Positions 1 to 8,912 of a stretch of DNA of 64,000 bases are shown piece after piece (position 1 is the first letter of the stretch; the number at the start of each line of letters is the position of its first letter). A model generated the notes under the pieces. The model searched no databases. It had not been told where the DNA came from and saw only the letters and a program-made list of their open reading frames with translations. Source of the stretch: Paenibacillus sp. P25 (GTDB lineage: Bacteria; Bacillota; Bacilli; Paenibacillales; NBRC-103111); contig CP085629.1 of assembly GCA_024704175.1 (NCBI GenBank), positions 5,456,001 to 5,520,000 on the forward strand, written 5' to 3'. The translations under genes and the position numbers were made by a program.

Positions 1-1154
1 GACAGCCAGCGGCGTGAATGAAGCGCTCATTTCGCCGTTCGCCCGCTGGATCCGGACCCCGGCACTGGCCTTCTGGGTGATCGGCATCCTGATGATGGTC
101 ATCTCGTGGTTCTTCTGGCCTTCTCCCGCCGTGGCGCTGATGGGCGCCGTTCTGCTGCCGGTGGCGGTCCGTGTAGGTCTGCCGGCGATCGGCGTGGCCA
201 TGGCCATGAACCTGTTCGGGCACGGCATTGCGTTGTCCAGCGATTTTGTGATCCAGGGGGCCCCGAAGCTTACCGCCGACGCCGCCGGCATTCCGGTCGG
301 AGACGTCATCGCGGCAAGCGTTCCGCTGGTCATCATCATGGGCGCCGTAACCACCGTCACCGCCTTCTGGATGCTGCGCCGCGATCTGCGGAGCGGCCGG
401 CTTCCCAGCCGCCGGGGGCCCGGGTTCATGCCGGGGATTGCGGTTCCCCCACAGCGCTCGTCTTCCCCTCGCCCCGGGCGCCCGGAAGCTGCTCGCCCTG
501 GTCATTCCGTCGCTGTTCCTCGCCGACGTGGCGGCCATGTTCGTCTTTAAGCTCCAGGGCGGCGACGCCACCGCACTGGTCGGCGGTACGGCGTCGCTGA
601 CGCTGCTTCTGGTCAGCTTGGCTGCGCACCGAAGCAGGGGGCTGGAGCAAGCCACCGGTTATTTGACGGAAGGCTTTCTATTCGGCTTCCGGATCTTCGG
701 CCCGGTGATTCCGATTGCCGCCTTCTTCTATCTCGGCGACTCCGCCTTCACGGAGCTGTTCGGCAAAGTGCTGCCGGAGGGCTCCCACGGTCTCGTGAAC
801 GATCTTGGCTTCGCGCTGGCCCATACCGTACCGCTGAATGCTGCGGTAGGCGCCGTCACGCTAACCGCTGTAGGCGCGATCACAGGCCTGGACGGCTCCG
901 GCTTCTCCGGCATCTCGCTGGCCGGCTCGATCGCCCATCTATTCTCGGTCGCAATCGGCGGCGGGATCGCCACACTCACGGCGCTCGGGCAAATTGCGGC
1001 CATCTGGGTCGGCGGCGGCACGCTGATTCCGTGGGCGCTCATCCCGGCGGCGGCCATCTGCGGCGTCGATCCGTTCGAGCTCGCCAGGCGCAACCTGAAG
1101 CCCGTCATCATCGGCCTGCTGGTTACGACGGTCGCCGCCATGTTCCTCATCTAA
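1..1154 (+). CDS. Multi-spanning membrane permease, 5' truncated and frameshifted
   Basis: The reading frame is open to the left edge of the window, so the N terminus is missing. Both pieces are dominated by hydrophobic helices. The first (frame of base 14) runs to about base 470, and the second (frame of base 438) picks up with a new hydrophobic helix and ends at the stop at 1152-1154. One single-base frame change therefore lies between about 425 and 490, in a G/C-run-rich stretch. Alternating hydrophobic helices with glycine-rich loops such as AVTTVTAF and AIGGGIATL resemble ion-transporter-superfamily permeases, but no family signature could be named with confidence. Substrate unknown. Confidence 0.6.
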
Positions 1155-1216
1155 TGGTTCAAGCCCGCGTCCTCCCGGTTAAAAATGAGTAAGGAAGAGG
1201 ATGGAGGCGATCGTCG

Positions 1217-1582
1217 ATGAAAAAAACATACTTTGTTTCCGTGGGATCGGGTACGCTCGAAGACCGGCAAATGATGGCGGACGAAGCCAATCACGAATAT
1301 GAATTTAAGATCGAAGCGACGGATGAGGAAATCAAGGAAGTGCAGCGGTCGCTGGACATGCAAAAAGCCGACGAACACAAATCGTTCGCCAGAACGCCGA
1401 TTCCTTATAAGTCCGCCGACCATGACGAAGCGATGGATACGTACAATGATCTGATGCTTCGGCTTTATACAGCGATTTACCGGTTGGGGACACCCGAAGC
1501 GAAGCGGCATATCGAAAAGATGCGGATTCTGGATAAGCTGCACCATTCCGATTATTCGGATCCGGGTTATAAACGCCGGTAA
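1217..1582 (+). CDS. Conserved small protein of unknown function (121 aa)
   Basis: An intact soluble protein of 121 residues rich in charged residues, preceded by a purine-rich GGATGGAGG-like site about 10 bases before the ATG. It begins MKKTYFVSVGSG and contains an acidic helix (EATDEEIKEVQ) and a C-terminal segment LGTPEAKRHIEKM. From memory this pattern matches a Bacillales family often labelled 'hydrolase' without experimental support; that link is recall, not proof. No signal peptide or membrane helix is visible. It lies 62 bases after the upstream permease and is followed directly by a strong terminator, so it may be the last gene of that transcript. Confidence 0.75.
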   Translation: MKKTYFVSVGSGTLEDRQMMADEANHEYEFKIEATDEEIKEVQRSLDMQKADEHKSFARTPIPYKSADHDEAMDTYNDLMLRLYTAIYRLGTPEAKRHIEKMRILDKLHHSDYSDPGYKRR

Positions 1583-1615
1583 TGGTCTGCTCCATCAAAT
1601 GTTTATAAGGCTAAC

Positions 1616-1650
1616 GGCCGGGTCCGTGCGGACGCGGCCTTCTTTTTTTG
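1616..1650 (+). terminator. Rho-independent terminator
   Basis: A GC-rich hairpin with arms GGCCG-GTCCG and CGGAC-CGGCC around a TG loop, followed by TTCTTTTTTT. It sits just downstream of the 121-aa gene and upstream of the repeat-protein gene. Confidence 0.85.
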
Positions 1651-1764
1651 GCTTAGCCTGAGCGGCACCTTTAGGCATCTGTCACATATATTGTTATGGT
1701 CAATAGGTCGCTGCACAGAAAAAGAAATGAAAGGCACACATACGAAATAAAGGAGAGATTTCGA

Positions 1765-3149
1765 TTGTTCTATGACGTTCCTTTTATGATTGAGCCTTAT
1801 CGCGGACTGTTTCCGGGCATGCCGGGATCGACTGTCATGCCGGGCATGATCCCGGGCGTCGGTTATCCGGGCGGGTACACCGGCGGTACACTGCCGGGCG
1901 GCGGATTCCCGGGTGGCGGGTTCCCAGGCGGCGGGTTCCCGGGCAGTGGATTCCCAGGCGGTGGGTTCGCGGGCGGCGGATTCCCAGGCGGCGGATTCCC
2001 GGGCGGCGGATTCCCGGGCAGTGGATTCCCAGGCGGCGGATTCCCGGGCAGTGGATTCCCAGGCGGCGGATTCCCGGGCAGTGGATTCCCAGGCGGCGGG
2101 TTCCCAGGCGGCGGATTCCCGGGCGGCGGGTTCCCAGGAAGGGGTCGCCGGGCGGCGGATTCCCGGGCGGCTCGATGCCCGGTGGCGGGTTCCCCGGCGG
2201 CACGCTCCCAGGCGGCGGATTCCCAGGCGGCGGATTCCCGGGCGGCGGGTTCCCAGGCGGCTCGATGCCCGGCGGCGGGTTCCCAGGCGGCTCGATGCCC
2301 GGCGGCGGATTCCCAGGCGGTACGATGCCGGGCGGCGGATTCCCAGGCGGCTCGATGCCCGGCGGCGGATTCCCGGGCGGCGGGTTCCCAGGCGGCTCGA
2401 TGCCCGGCGGCGGGTTCCCAGGCGGCTCGATGCCCGGCGGCGGATTCCCAGGCGGCTCGATGCCCGGTGGCGGGTTCCCAGGCGGTACGATGCCGGGCGG
2501 CGGATTCCCAGGCGGCTCGATGCCCGGCGGCGGGTTCCCGGGCGGCACACTGCCGGGCGGCGGGTTCCCAGGCGGCACACTGCCGGGCGGCGGATTCCCA
2601 GGCGGCTCGATGCCCGGCGGCGGGTTCCCAGGTGGTACGTTGCCGGGCGGCGGGTTCCCAGGTGGTACGATGCCCGGTGGCGGGTTCCCAGGTGGTACGA
2701 TGCCCGGTGGCGGGTTCCCCGGTGGTACGATGCCGGGCGGCGGGTTCCCAGGCGGCACGATGCCCGGTGGGGGGTTCCCCGGCGGTACATCCCCAAGCGG
2801 CACCGGCGAATTCCCGCCGGCGATCCCCGTCAGCGGATCGCCGGCGGGCGGAACGCCCCCGGGCCCGGACGGCACCGGTACGATCGGAGCACCGAAGTCC
2901 CCGCCTCCGTCCTTTACTCCCGCGAAGCCGTCCCAGCGACTCATGGCGGTAGACCCGGGAAGCATCCGGAACTGCTTGTACCGTTTCGTTTATATCTGGC
3001 AAAACAACGGCCAGCACTATTGGATTTTCCTCACGCATGTCGGACGCACCTCCCTGTCCGGATTCCGCTGGTTCGGCCACGGACCGTCCGCCCATTGGGT
3101 CTACTTCGGCCTCGATTTGCGGAGGGTGGAACAATTTTACTGCTATTAA
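1765..3149 (+). CDS. Elastin-like pentapeptide-repeat protein with conserved C-terminal domain, frameshifted
   Basis: Start chosen as TTG at 1765 because AAGGAG lies about 9 bases upstream. The N terminus (MFYDVPFMIEPYRGLFPG) shows no Sec signal peptide or membrane helix, which suggests a cytoplasmic or spore-associated protein. Residues from about 35 onward are pentads of the form [F/M/L]-P-G-G-[G/S/T]: first mostly FPGGG with FPGSG variants, then alternating FPGG[ST] and [ML]PGGG giving a 10-residue/30-base period. One frame change near 2140 separates the two blocks. A Pro-rich linker follows, then a Cys- and Trp/Tyr/Phe-rich tail of about 65 residues (RNCLYRFVYIW, GHGPSAHWVYFGLDLR, ending FYCY) that resembles the tails of other Bacillales repeat or coat-like proteins. 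The period is five, not the G-X-Y triplet of collagen. Function not known; a structural role on spores or cells is inference. Confidence 0.8.
1879..2795 (+). repeat. In-frame 15/30-bp tandem repeat array
   Basis: About 0.9 kb of tandem units. The 5' part uses a 15-base unit (GGCGGCGGATTCCCA and near copies). The 3' part uses a 30-base unit that adds GGCGGCTCGATGCCC or a GGTACGATGCCC-like variant. Variation is mostly at third codon positions (GGA/GGG, CCA/CCG), showing that the array evolves as coding sequence. The array also opens long spurious frames on the opposite strand. Confidence 0.9.
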
Positions 3150-3154
3150 TGAGC

Positions 3155-3187
3155 CAAGAAGCCTGCGGACGTTCCGCAGGCTTCTTG
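3155..3187. terminator. Hairpin after repeat-protein gene, probable terminator
   Basis: A perfect 15-bp inverted repeat (CAAGAAGCCTGCGGA / TCCGCAGGCTTCTTG) with a CGT loop begins six bases after the stop codon. The T-run after it is weak (TTGTTA), so termination efficiency is uncertain. Confidence 0.65.
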
Positions 3188-3332
3188 TTACAGTTGTATA
3201 GGCTGTTCTCTACAAAGGGCTTCAGGGTCCTGGTGAACGGGAACGTTGGTTGTGCCACTCAACCGGCGACCGAAAAGCCGCTGGCTCGTTTTTGGCTGGA
3301 CGACTTCCATCAATTGGTATGATGTGTACGAA

Positions 3333-4043
3333 TTACCACGCTAAAACTCCTTTCTCATTCAGGAATTCCCCGTTGTGACGCTTGCCATCCGTTGCGTAAC
3401 CTACGATAATGGCCGCGGCATCCTCTTTAGATTTACCGCCTTCCGCGTTGCCGTTCAGATCGGTTGTAGTAAAACCCGGCGTTACTGCAAAAACTTGAGC
3501 GTTGCTGTTTCTTAATTCATAGGCCATGGAAAGCGTCATGGCATTGTTGGCCGTTTTAGACGAATTGTAATCAAAGGCGTTTAATGTGAATTCAGCATTT
3601 TGCATATGGTGAAGTGAGGCCATGTCGGTCGATACATTAACAATAGTGCCTTCGTTATCTTTAATTAACGGGAACAAATGCTGGTTTAATCGGAAAGTGC
3701 CGAAAAAATTTACTTCAAAGGCGTTGCGCAGGTCTTCTTCTTTGGTTTCTGTAAAAGAGCGAGAGAAAGCGCCCGGCATACCGGCGTTATTGATCAGAAG
3801 CTTCAAGCCCGGGTAATTCTTTTTGATCCTGTCTGCAGCCTGCTCGATCTTCTCCAAATCGGTCATGTCCACTTGAACGAACTCCACGTCCAGCCCCTGG
3901 GCGGCTAATTCAGACACGGTCGCCTGGCCTCGTTCGGTGCTGCGAGCACCAAGGATTACTTTCCAGCCTTTTACTCCAAGCTGTTTTGCAATCTCAAATC
4001 CAATTCCTTTATTCGCGCCTGTTACAAATGCGGTCTTTTTCAT
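3333..4043 (-). CDS. SDR-family NAD(P)-dependent oxidoreductase
   Basis: An intact 236-residue classical short-chain dehydrogenase. The cofactor motif TGANKGIG lies at residues 8-15, NNAG near residue 86, a serine-bearing NVSTD strand near 136, and the catalytic YNSSK (YxxxK) near 158. The C-terminal NEKGVLAW is typical of carbonyl-reductase-like SDRs. It is soluble with no signal peptide and would reduce or oxidise a carbonyl/alcohol with NAD(P)H; the substrate cannot be read from sequence. It follows a second SDR gene on the same strand with a 77-base gap, so the two may be co-transcribed from the promoter near 4950. Confidence 0.9.
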   Translation of the reverse strand: MKKTAFVTGANKGIGFEIAKQLGVKGWKVILGARSTERGQATVSELAAQGLDVEFVQVDMTDLEKIEQAADRIKKNYPGLKLLINNAGMPGAFSRSFTETKEEDLRNAFEVNFFGTFRLNQHLFPLIKDNEGTIVNVSTDMASLHHMQNAEFTLNAFDYNSSKTANNAMTLSMAYELRNSNAQVFAVTPGFTTTDLNGNAEGGKSKEDAAAIIVGYATDGKRHNGEFLNEKGVLAW

Positions 4044-4120
4044 CCATATCCCTCATTCCAAAAGATATTTTCATTTACGAAATCTTATCCGGACTTTCTT
4101 AAAATTGTTTAGTCGCGAAA

Positions 4121-4864
4121 TCAGACGGAACCGCCATTGGCACGGATCGTCTGCCCGTTAATCCATTGGGATTCGTTGCTCGCCAAGAAAAGCACGATTT
4201 GGGTGATGTCCTCCGGTTCCCCTAATCTCCCTAAGGCATTCATACCGGCAAACATCCTAATCTGCTCCTCCGATTTTCCGGCGGTAAACAGTTCCGTATT
4301 CACCGGCCCCGGCGCGATCGCGTTGATTGTAATTTTCTTCGGTCCAAGCTCCTTAGCCAGATGACGCGTAAATTGCTCGACGGCGCCTTTCGTCCCCCCG
4401 TATAGGCTGTACGTGGGAAGCATCATCCCTACAATAGAAGTAGAGAAGTTAATAATGCGGCCGTTCTCGCTCATGACACGCGCCGCCTGCTGTATCGCGA
4501 AGAAGGTTCCCTTCACGTTAATGGCGAAGTGCTTGTCGAAGTCCTCTTCGGTAATGGCGGAAAGCGGCTTCGTCGCCATGACGCCAGCGTTGTTCACGAG
4601 AATATCCAATCGCCCATAGGCACGCAGCGTTTCGTCGAACAGCCGTTCCACTTCCGAGACATTCCCGATATCGGCTTGCACGGCAATGGCTTCGCCGCCG
4701 CTTTGTCTAATGCCGATCACGACTTCTTCCGCTTTCGCCGGGTCGCTTGCGTAATTCACAACGACCTTCGCGCCAGCCGAAGCCAACGTTTCGGCTATCT
4801 TCTTCCCGATGCCTCGAGATGCTCCTGTTACCAATGCTACTTTCCCTTCCAGCGTTTGAACCAT
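4121..4864 (-). CDS. SDR-family oxidoreductase, FabG-like
   Basis: The start at 4864 is preferred over the in-frame ATG at 4888 because an AGGACGGGA site sits just before it. The 247-residue protein has TGASRGIG, NNAG, a serine in the NFSTS strand, the catalytic YGGTK, and the APGPVNTELF segment after the active site, all hallmarks of the FabG/glucose-dehydrogenase-like SDR branch. The C terminus (WINGQTIRANGGSV) is the usual dimer-interface tail. It is the first gene of a probable two-SDR operon whose promoter carries a motif also found beside the nearby tetR gene, suggesting control by that TetR regulator. Confidence 0.9.
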   Translation of the reverse strand: MVQTLEGKVALVTGASRGIGKKIAETLASAGAKVVVNYASDPAKAEEVVIGIRQSGGEAIAVQADIGNVSEVERLFDETLRAYGRLDILVNNAGVMATKPLSAITEEDFDKHFAINVKGTFFAIQQAARVMSENGRIINFSTSIVGMMLPTYSLYGGTKGAVEQFTRHLAKELGPKKITINAIAPGPVNTELFTAGKSEEQIRMFAGMNALGRLGEPEDITQIVLFLASNESQWINGQTIRANGGSV

Positions 4865-4935
4865 TTTAGATCCCGTCCTTTTTCTCATTTGGTATGATTC
4901 TGTCTTACATCACCCTGTTGATTCCAATGTACACC

Positions 4936-4955
4936 TGACAAATATCAAATGTCAA
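4936..4955 (-). promoter_or_regulatory. Promoter/operator of SDR operon with TTGATATTTGTYA motif
   Basis: On the minus strand a consensus -35 TTGACA (4955-4950) is followed after 18 bases by TACATT as a possible -10. Directly after the -35 lies TTTGATATTTGTCA, bordered by TGACA/TGTCA arms (4936-4954). The same TTGATATTTGT[C/T]A core overlaps the promoter at 5926-5938, so both may bind the adjacent TetR regulator. Confidence 0.55.
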
Positions 4956-5080
4956 CTTACAATTTTATAATTTTGTTACAAAGTCGACTTAGGTATCTCT
5001 CGAAAGAGGTCCTGGCACGAAAGCGTTTAGCGGCCGGTTCATCCGGCAAGCGAGAGCTTCATTCCAAATGAAATATTAAA

Positions 5081-5132
5081 AAAAGCAACGATGGTCCAGC
5101 TCCCTTTAAGGCCTGGATCACCGTTGCTTTTT
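5081..5132. terminator. Bidirectional terminator downstream of tetR
   Basis: A long hairpin with AAAAGCAACG-TGGTCCAG and CTGGATCA-CCGTTGCTTTT arms, an A-run on the left and a T-run on the right, works in either direction. It closes the tetR transcript on the minus strand. Confidence 0.8.
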
Positions 5133-5189
5133 ACATGCTTTCGTTCCATGTTACTGCAATAAGAATGGGTGCAGTTCATTTTTAACCAC

Positions 5190-5778
5190 TTATTGTAAAC
5201 CGGACAGGAGCAGTCGCCATACGGCGTCAAACGTCTTGTCGATTTCCGGGGCCTTCCACTCCGGCGCATGAGCGGGATGGTGAAAACTGCTCGTCGCCAG
5301 AAAAAAGGCGCGGGCTTTATTTGCCGCATTCCCAGGCTTGAACTCCTTCGTTTCGATTCCATATTCCAGAATCGATTCGATTTGGCGGACGAGACCGTCG
5401 ACATGGACCTTAATCAATTCCTCCGCCTCGAGAGTGACGGCCGCATACATGGCGAACATCTCCGGCTCTTCCGCAGCGTAGGTTCTTTTTTTTCGAGATG
5501 AGGGTTTCAATCCACGATCTCAACCTCTCTTCCGCGCTTCCTTCCCGCTTCTCCGCCTCCGCCTGCAATGGAAGCAAGATACTGTTATATAACCACCGTT
5601 CCGTAACGGCTTCGCGCAAAGCCGCTTTACTTGGGAAATGACGATATAACGTTCCATGACTCACTTGAAGAAATTTCGCGATATCGACGACGGATGTTTT
5701 CTCCGGACCATATCGTCGCAGTACTTGTTCGGCGGCATCCAGGATCATTTCTCTTGTCAGCGGCGCTTCGGCAGACAT
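5190..5778 (-). CDS. TetR/AcrR-family transcriptional regulator, frameshifted
   Basis: The start at 5778 (MSAEAPLTREMI) is supported by a GAGAGGTGAC site upstream. The N-terminal TetR helix-turn-helix is clear (ILDAAEQVLRRYG, then TSVVDIAKFLQVSHGTLYRHFPSK). The frame breaks near 5490 at a run of eight T (eight A in the gene) and continues in another frame with the ligand-binding domain (PEMFAMYAAVTLEAEE to WRLLLSGLQ). The length without the break is about 195 residues, normal for the family. It is divergent from the DUF2798 gene; an 11-bp inverted repeat between them is the likely operator and would allow autoregulation. Effector unknown. Confidence 0.85.
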
Positions 5779-5901
5779 CTTCGTCACCTCTCTTGCTTCG
5801 ATTAGAAAATACAAAAATCATTATTGCATCTTTGTCACTCGAATGCAACCATGAGCCGCAGACGCTTAGACTCATCATTGAAATTGCGAAGAGAAAATAA
5901 A

Positions 5902-5954
5902 ATAACAAATATATATTCTTGTCACTTGATATTTGTTATAAAAGTGGTTATATT
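5902..5954 (+). promoter_or_regulatory. Promoter with 11-bp inverted-repeat operator (tetR/DUF2798 intergenic)
   Basis: A strong sigma-A promoter for the plus-strand gene: TTGATA (5926-5931), a 17-base spacer, TATATT (5949-5954). Perfect inverted repeats ATAACAAATAT (5902-5912) and ATATTTGTTAT (5929-5939) overlap the -35 region, as expected of a repressor operator. Confidence 0.7.
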
Positions 5955-5996
5955 GGATTCAACAAACCAATCTTAGCGATAAAGGAGTTTTCCCAA

Positions 5997-6470
5997 ATGA
6001 GATTTCATGCCAAGTACCGTCCACTTCTTTTCATTTCAACGATGTCGATCACGTTGACGTTCATCATGTCCGGTATCATGACTTATGTACTCGAGGGCGG
6101 TTTCATCCCGCATTTCATGAGCTCATGGATGAAAGATTGGGGCATTGCTTTCGTGATCGCATTCGGGCTTAACTTTTTCCTCCCGGTTAGAGTTCGCCGC
6201 TTCGCAGACCGCTTTAAGAAGGGGCAGTCGGTTGTCTACGTATTCACGATTTCGTTCATCATGACTTTGATCCTGTCCTGTGTGTTGACTGCCGTAGCCA
6301 TGGGCGGGTTTGTCCCGGGATTTGCAGGCTATTGGATGGGAGCCTGGCGCGTTGCCTTCACCATCGTCTTCGTATTGAATTTCTTCCTGCCACAATGGGT
6401 CGGCCGAATCGTCGGCACATGGATCATGAAACCCGCAAATCCCTCTGTAATCAAAGGTGTATCCGTGTAA
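5997..6470 (+). CDS. DUF2798-type small membrane protein (two repeats)
   Basis: The ATG at 5997 follows AAAGGAG at ideal spacing. The protein of about 157 residues has four hydrophobic helices arranged as two similar halves. Each half has a helix with a [T/S]xIMSGxMT or TLILSCVLT pattern, then a short loop with GGFxPxF, then a helix ending NFFLP followed by basic residues. This is the DUF2798 arrangement. It is an integral membrane protein of unknown function. Its promoter overlaps the probable TetR operator, so it is likely the direct target of the divergent regulator. Confidence 0.8.
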   Translation: MRFHAKYRPLLFISTMSITLTFIMSGIMTYVLEGGFIPHFMSSWMKDWGIAFVIAFGLNFFLPVRVRRFADRFKKGQSVVYVFTISFIMTLILSCVLTAVAMGGFVPGFAGYWMGAWRVAFTIVFVLNFFLPQWVGRIVGTWIMKPANPSVIKGVSV

Positions 6471-6500
6471 GTCCGATGAACAACTACTCCATACGGTTCC

Positions 6501-6552
6501 ACTCCTCCTTCGGCTCTACAGCATAAAACGCCGTGGACAGAGGAGTTTTTTC
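6501..6552 (+). terminator. Possible terminator after DUF2798 gene
   Basis: Nested inverted repeats ACTCCTC...GAGGAGT and CGGC...GCCG with a long loop, followed by TTTTTTCTTT. The loop is large, so this is only a moderate candidate. Confidence 0.4.
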
Positions 6553-6703
6553 TTTAAGGATGCGAGGACAGAGGACGAGCCCGAGCTGAAGCGTTACTGA
6601 CATCAGGAAAAGTATGGAGCTTGAAAAAAGAAAACCGCCCGAACGGCGAAAGATTCGCACGGCAGGCGGCCAGACCAATTCAGAGACAAAATATACAAAA
6701 CCG

Positions 6704-7844
6704 TCAATGCGGGGAAATCCGGTTCATTCCGTCGATTTTCCATGGAGCGTTCGGAGCCGTTCTATGCATCACGAAGGTGAAGGTCTGCTTCTCCGGACGG
6801 TGCCCGCTCCTATGCAGGATGAGCTGCACAGGATACTCCACCGTCAGCGACCCTGGGGCGGCCGAACCCTCCCGCTTCTCTTTCCCGCGTTTCTGCTCCG
6901 CCGGCCGAACCCCTGGATTTGATTCATCTCTTCCAGAAAGGCAAGCAGGCTGCGGATGATCCGGCCGGGAGAAAGTGTACTTCAGCGGCTCCGGGTCCCT
7001 CTGGTTGACCGCTACAATGAAGCTCTCGATAATGTCTTCGGGCGTGGCGGCGGCGAAAGCTTCATTCAGCCGGCCCGCCGCTTTACGGATCATCCATTGG
7101 TGGTCCGGATCGACATTCCCCGAGCCGTGTGTGGTCTTTGCCGGGAAAATGGATGCAAAAATGCCCTTTGAAGTCGTTATCCGGTATGCCGTCTCCGCCA
7201 TGGGGCATGCCGTTCATGGAGGCGACCAGCCGGATACCGTCCCGTTCCACAATAACGGCCCGCCGCCTCCAGCTCCATTCTCCTTCGTAGATCCGCTTCA
7301 TGATTACCGTATCGGCTTTGGTCAGAGGTCGCATATCCGCATGCCGATTCCCGGCCCGCCGCTGCACCTCGAATTTCAGCCCCGTTTCGACATCAATGAC
7401 AGTGCACACCGATTTCCGCGGAATCATCTTCTCCGCCTCGCTCCAGTCGGCCATCCGTCCGTAGTGAGCTTGGCGGGCCTCTTCCCGGAGACGGACCAGC
7501 TTGCTTTGAATTTCACCCGGAAGCGAAAATTTCTTGCGTTCGGCTTCGTCAAAAAGCGCTCCCTGCTCGTCCATCAAGTAGACGGCGTCCCCTTCGGGCC
7601 CTTTGACCTTAAGATACGTATCCGTAAGCGGCAGGGAACCCGCAGTCTCCCCTCTTAAAGAACGCCTTCTCAGCGCTGACGGAAGCTCCTTGGCCGAAAG
7701 CGGCACCTCCGTTTGCAGGGCCGCACCCGGGGATGCTTTAACGATGATCGCTGCCTCAGGCTCCGGTGCCGACGCTTGCGCCGCTCCCGAGGGGCCCAGC
7801 AAACAGGCCAGGATCAAGAGCCAAGCGACTGCTCTTCTTCTCAT
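6704..7844 (-). CDS. Secreted protein with CIHF/THGS motif, frameshifted
   Basis: GGAGGAGG precedes the ATG at 7844. Residues 1-24 form a signal peptide ending AAQA. The body is hydrophilic, with a segment rich in positive charge before a highly patterned core: NGMPHGGDGI, then GHFCIHFPGK, and after a frame change near 7140, THGSGNVDPDHQWMI and KAAG. A C-terminal domain of about 100 residues ends APWKIDGMNRISPH, which looks like an NTF2/Cys-rich-free add-on. His and Cys in HFCIHF with THGS recall the HGC-type active sites of cell-wall L,D-transpeptidases, but spacing and order differ, so no enzyme is assigned. The two frames together give about 380 residues. Confidence 0.65.
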
Positions 7845-8026
7845 GGGAATCCTCCTCCCGGTAACCGAAATATTCCGTATTTATCTTTTTTCTGAAGCCG
7901 GCCGGGCATCCAAGGAAATAAAAGGAACCCCGCTCCTGCCAACATATTCTTGGCCTTCAGGGAACATCCTACAAAGGATGGATATTTCGGTTAAGATCAG
8001 CTTCACGATGCGGGAGGGAAAAGACC

Positions 8027-8814
8027 ATGCGAGGTCCGTTGATCGGCTTGATGATTGCGGCATGCAGTCTGCTGCTGCCTTACCGCTCCGGAGCGGAGCA
8101 CGCTTTATGGCCCTGGCACGGACATCATGAGGATACCTGGACCTCCCCGGGAAAAGGACGTACGTATTATGAGTCCCGGGGAGAAGTCGTTTGGGAAGTC
8201 CCTACCGAGGAGAAGGTGATCGCGCTCACCTTCGATGACGGGCCGGACCCCGAGGATACCCCGCTTATCCTCGATCTGCTGAAGCAGTACGGCGCCAAGG
8301 CCACTTTTTTCGCGGTGGGCAACAAAATTGCGCTCTATCCCGACCTGCTGCGGCAGGAAGTGGCCGACGGGCATGAGATTGCCAATCATACTTACAGCCA
8401 TGCTTACATAGGCAGGAATACACCCATAGAACGAATCCGAAGCGAGCTTAAACGTACCGAGGATATCATCTATTCCACCACCGGGCGGACCTGCCACCTG
8501 TTCCGGCCTCCCGGGGGTACTATAATGAAAGGCTCGTTCACACCGTGACGGACGGCGGCTATACGATCGTCATGTGGTCCTGGCATCAGGATACGAAGGA
8601 TTGGAGCACGCCCGGCGTGAGCAAGATCGTCGACAAGGTGCTAAGTAACGCCCGGAACGGAGACATCGTGCTGTTCCATGATTACGTCGAGGGCCAGACC
8701 CAAACCGTGGAGGCGCTCAAACAAATTCTGCCCGAGCTGCATAACCGGGGGTACCGGTTCATCACCGTATCGGAGCCGCTGGCGTACGGCCGAATGAAGC
8801 CGGTCAAAAAATAA
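8027..8814 (+). CDS. Polysaccharide deacetylase (CE4), frameshifted
   Basis: GGGAGGG precedes the ATG at 8027. A short signal peptide (residues 1-22) is followed by the NodB/CE4 domain with all five motifs: TFDDGPD (catalytic base and metal Asp), HEIANHTYSH (metal His pair), RPPGG, DTKDW and IVLFHD. The frame breaks at about 8515 within a run of five G. Restoring one base gives RPPGGYYNERL, the normal continuation of motif 3, so a base is missing in the sequence. At about 262 residues it is the size of PdaA/PdaB-like enzymes that N-deacetylate peptidoglycan or chitooligosaccharides at the cell surface. It is divergent from the secreted protein at 6704-7844. Confidence 0.88.
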
Positions 8815-8912
8815 TGCTCCCCGGACAAACGTACCTGGACTTTTATCCATAACCCCTGCCCGCCCGCTTCATAAGATACATAAATCGGTTCTTATGAGGG
8901 AGGAGAAAGTCC

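Noticed and set aside
1879-2795. Possible CRISPR or satellite array
   Set aside because: Units are contiguous 15/30-base codon repeats with no unique spacers and no cas genes nearby.
1603-3134. Long open frames of 370-420 codons on the minus strand (Pro/Gly/Arg repeats)
   Set aside because: They are mirror images of the pentapeptide array. The unit length is a multiple of three, so any frame stays open. They have no ribosome site, and the third-position variation fits only the plus-strand frame.
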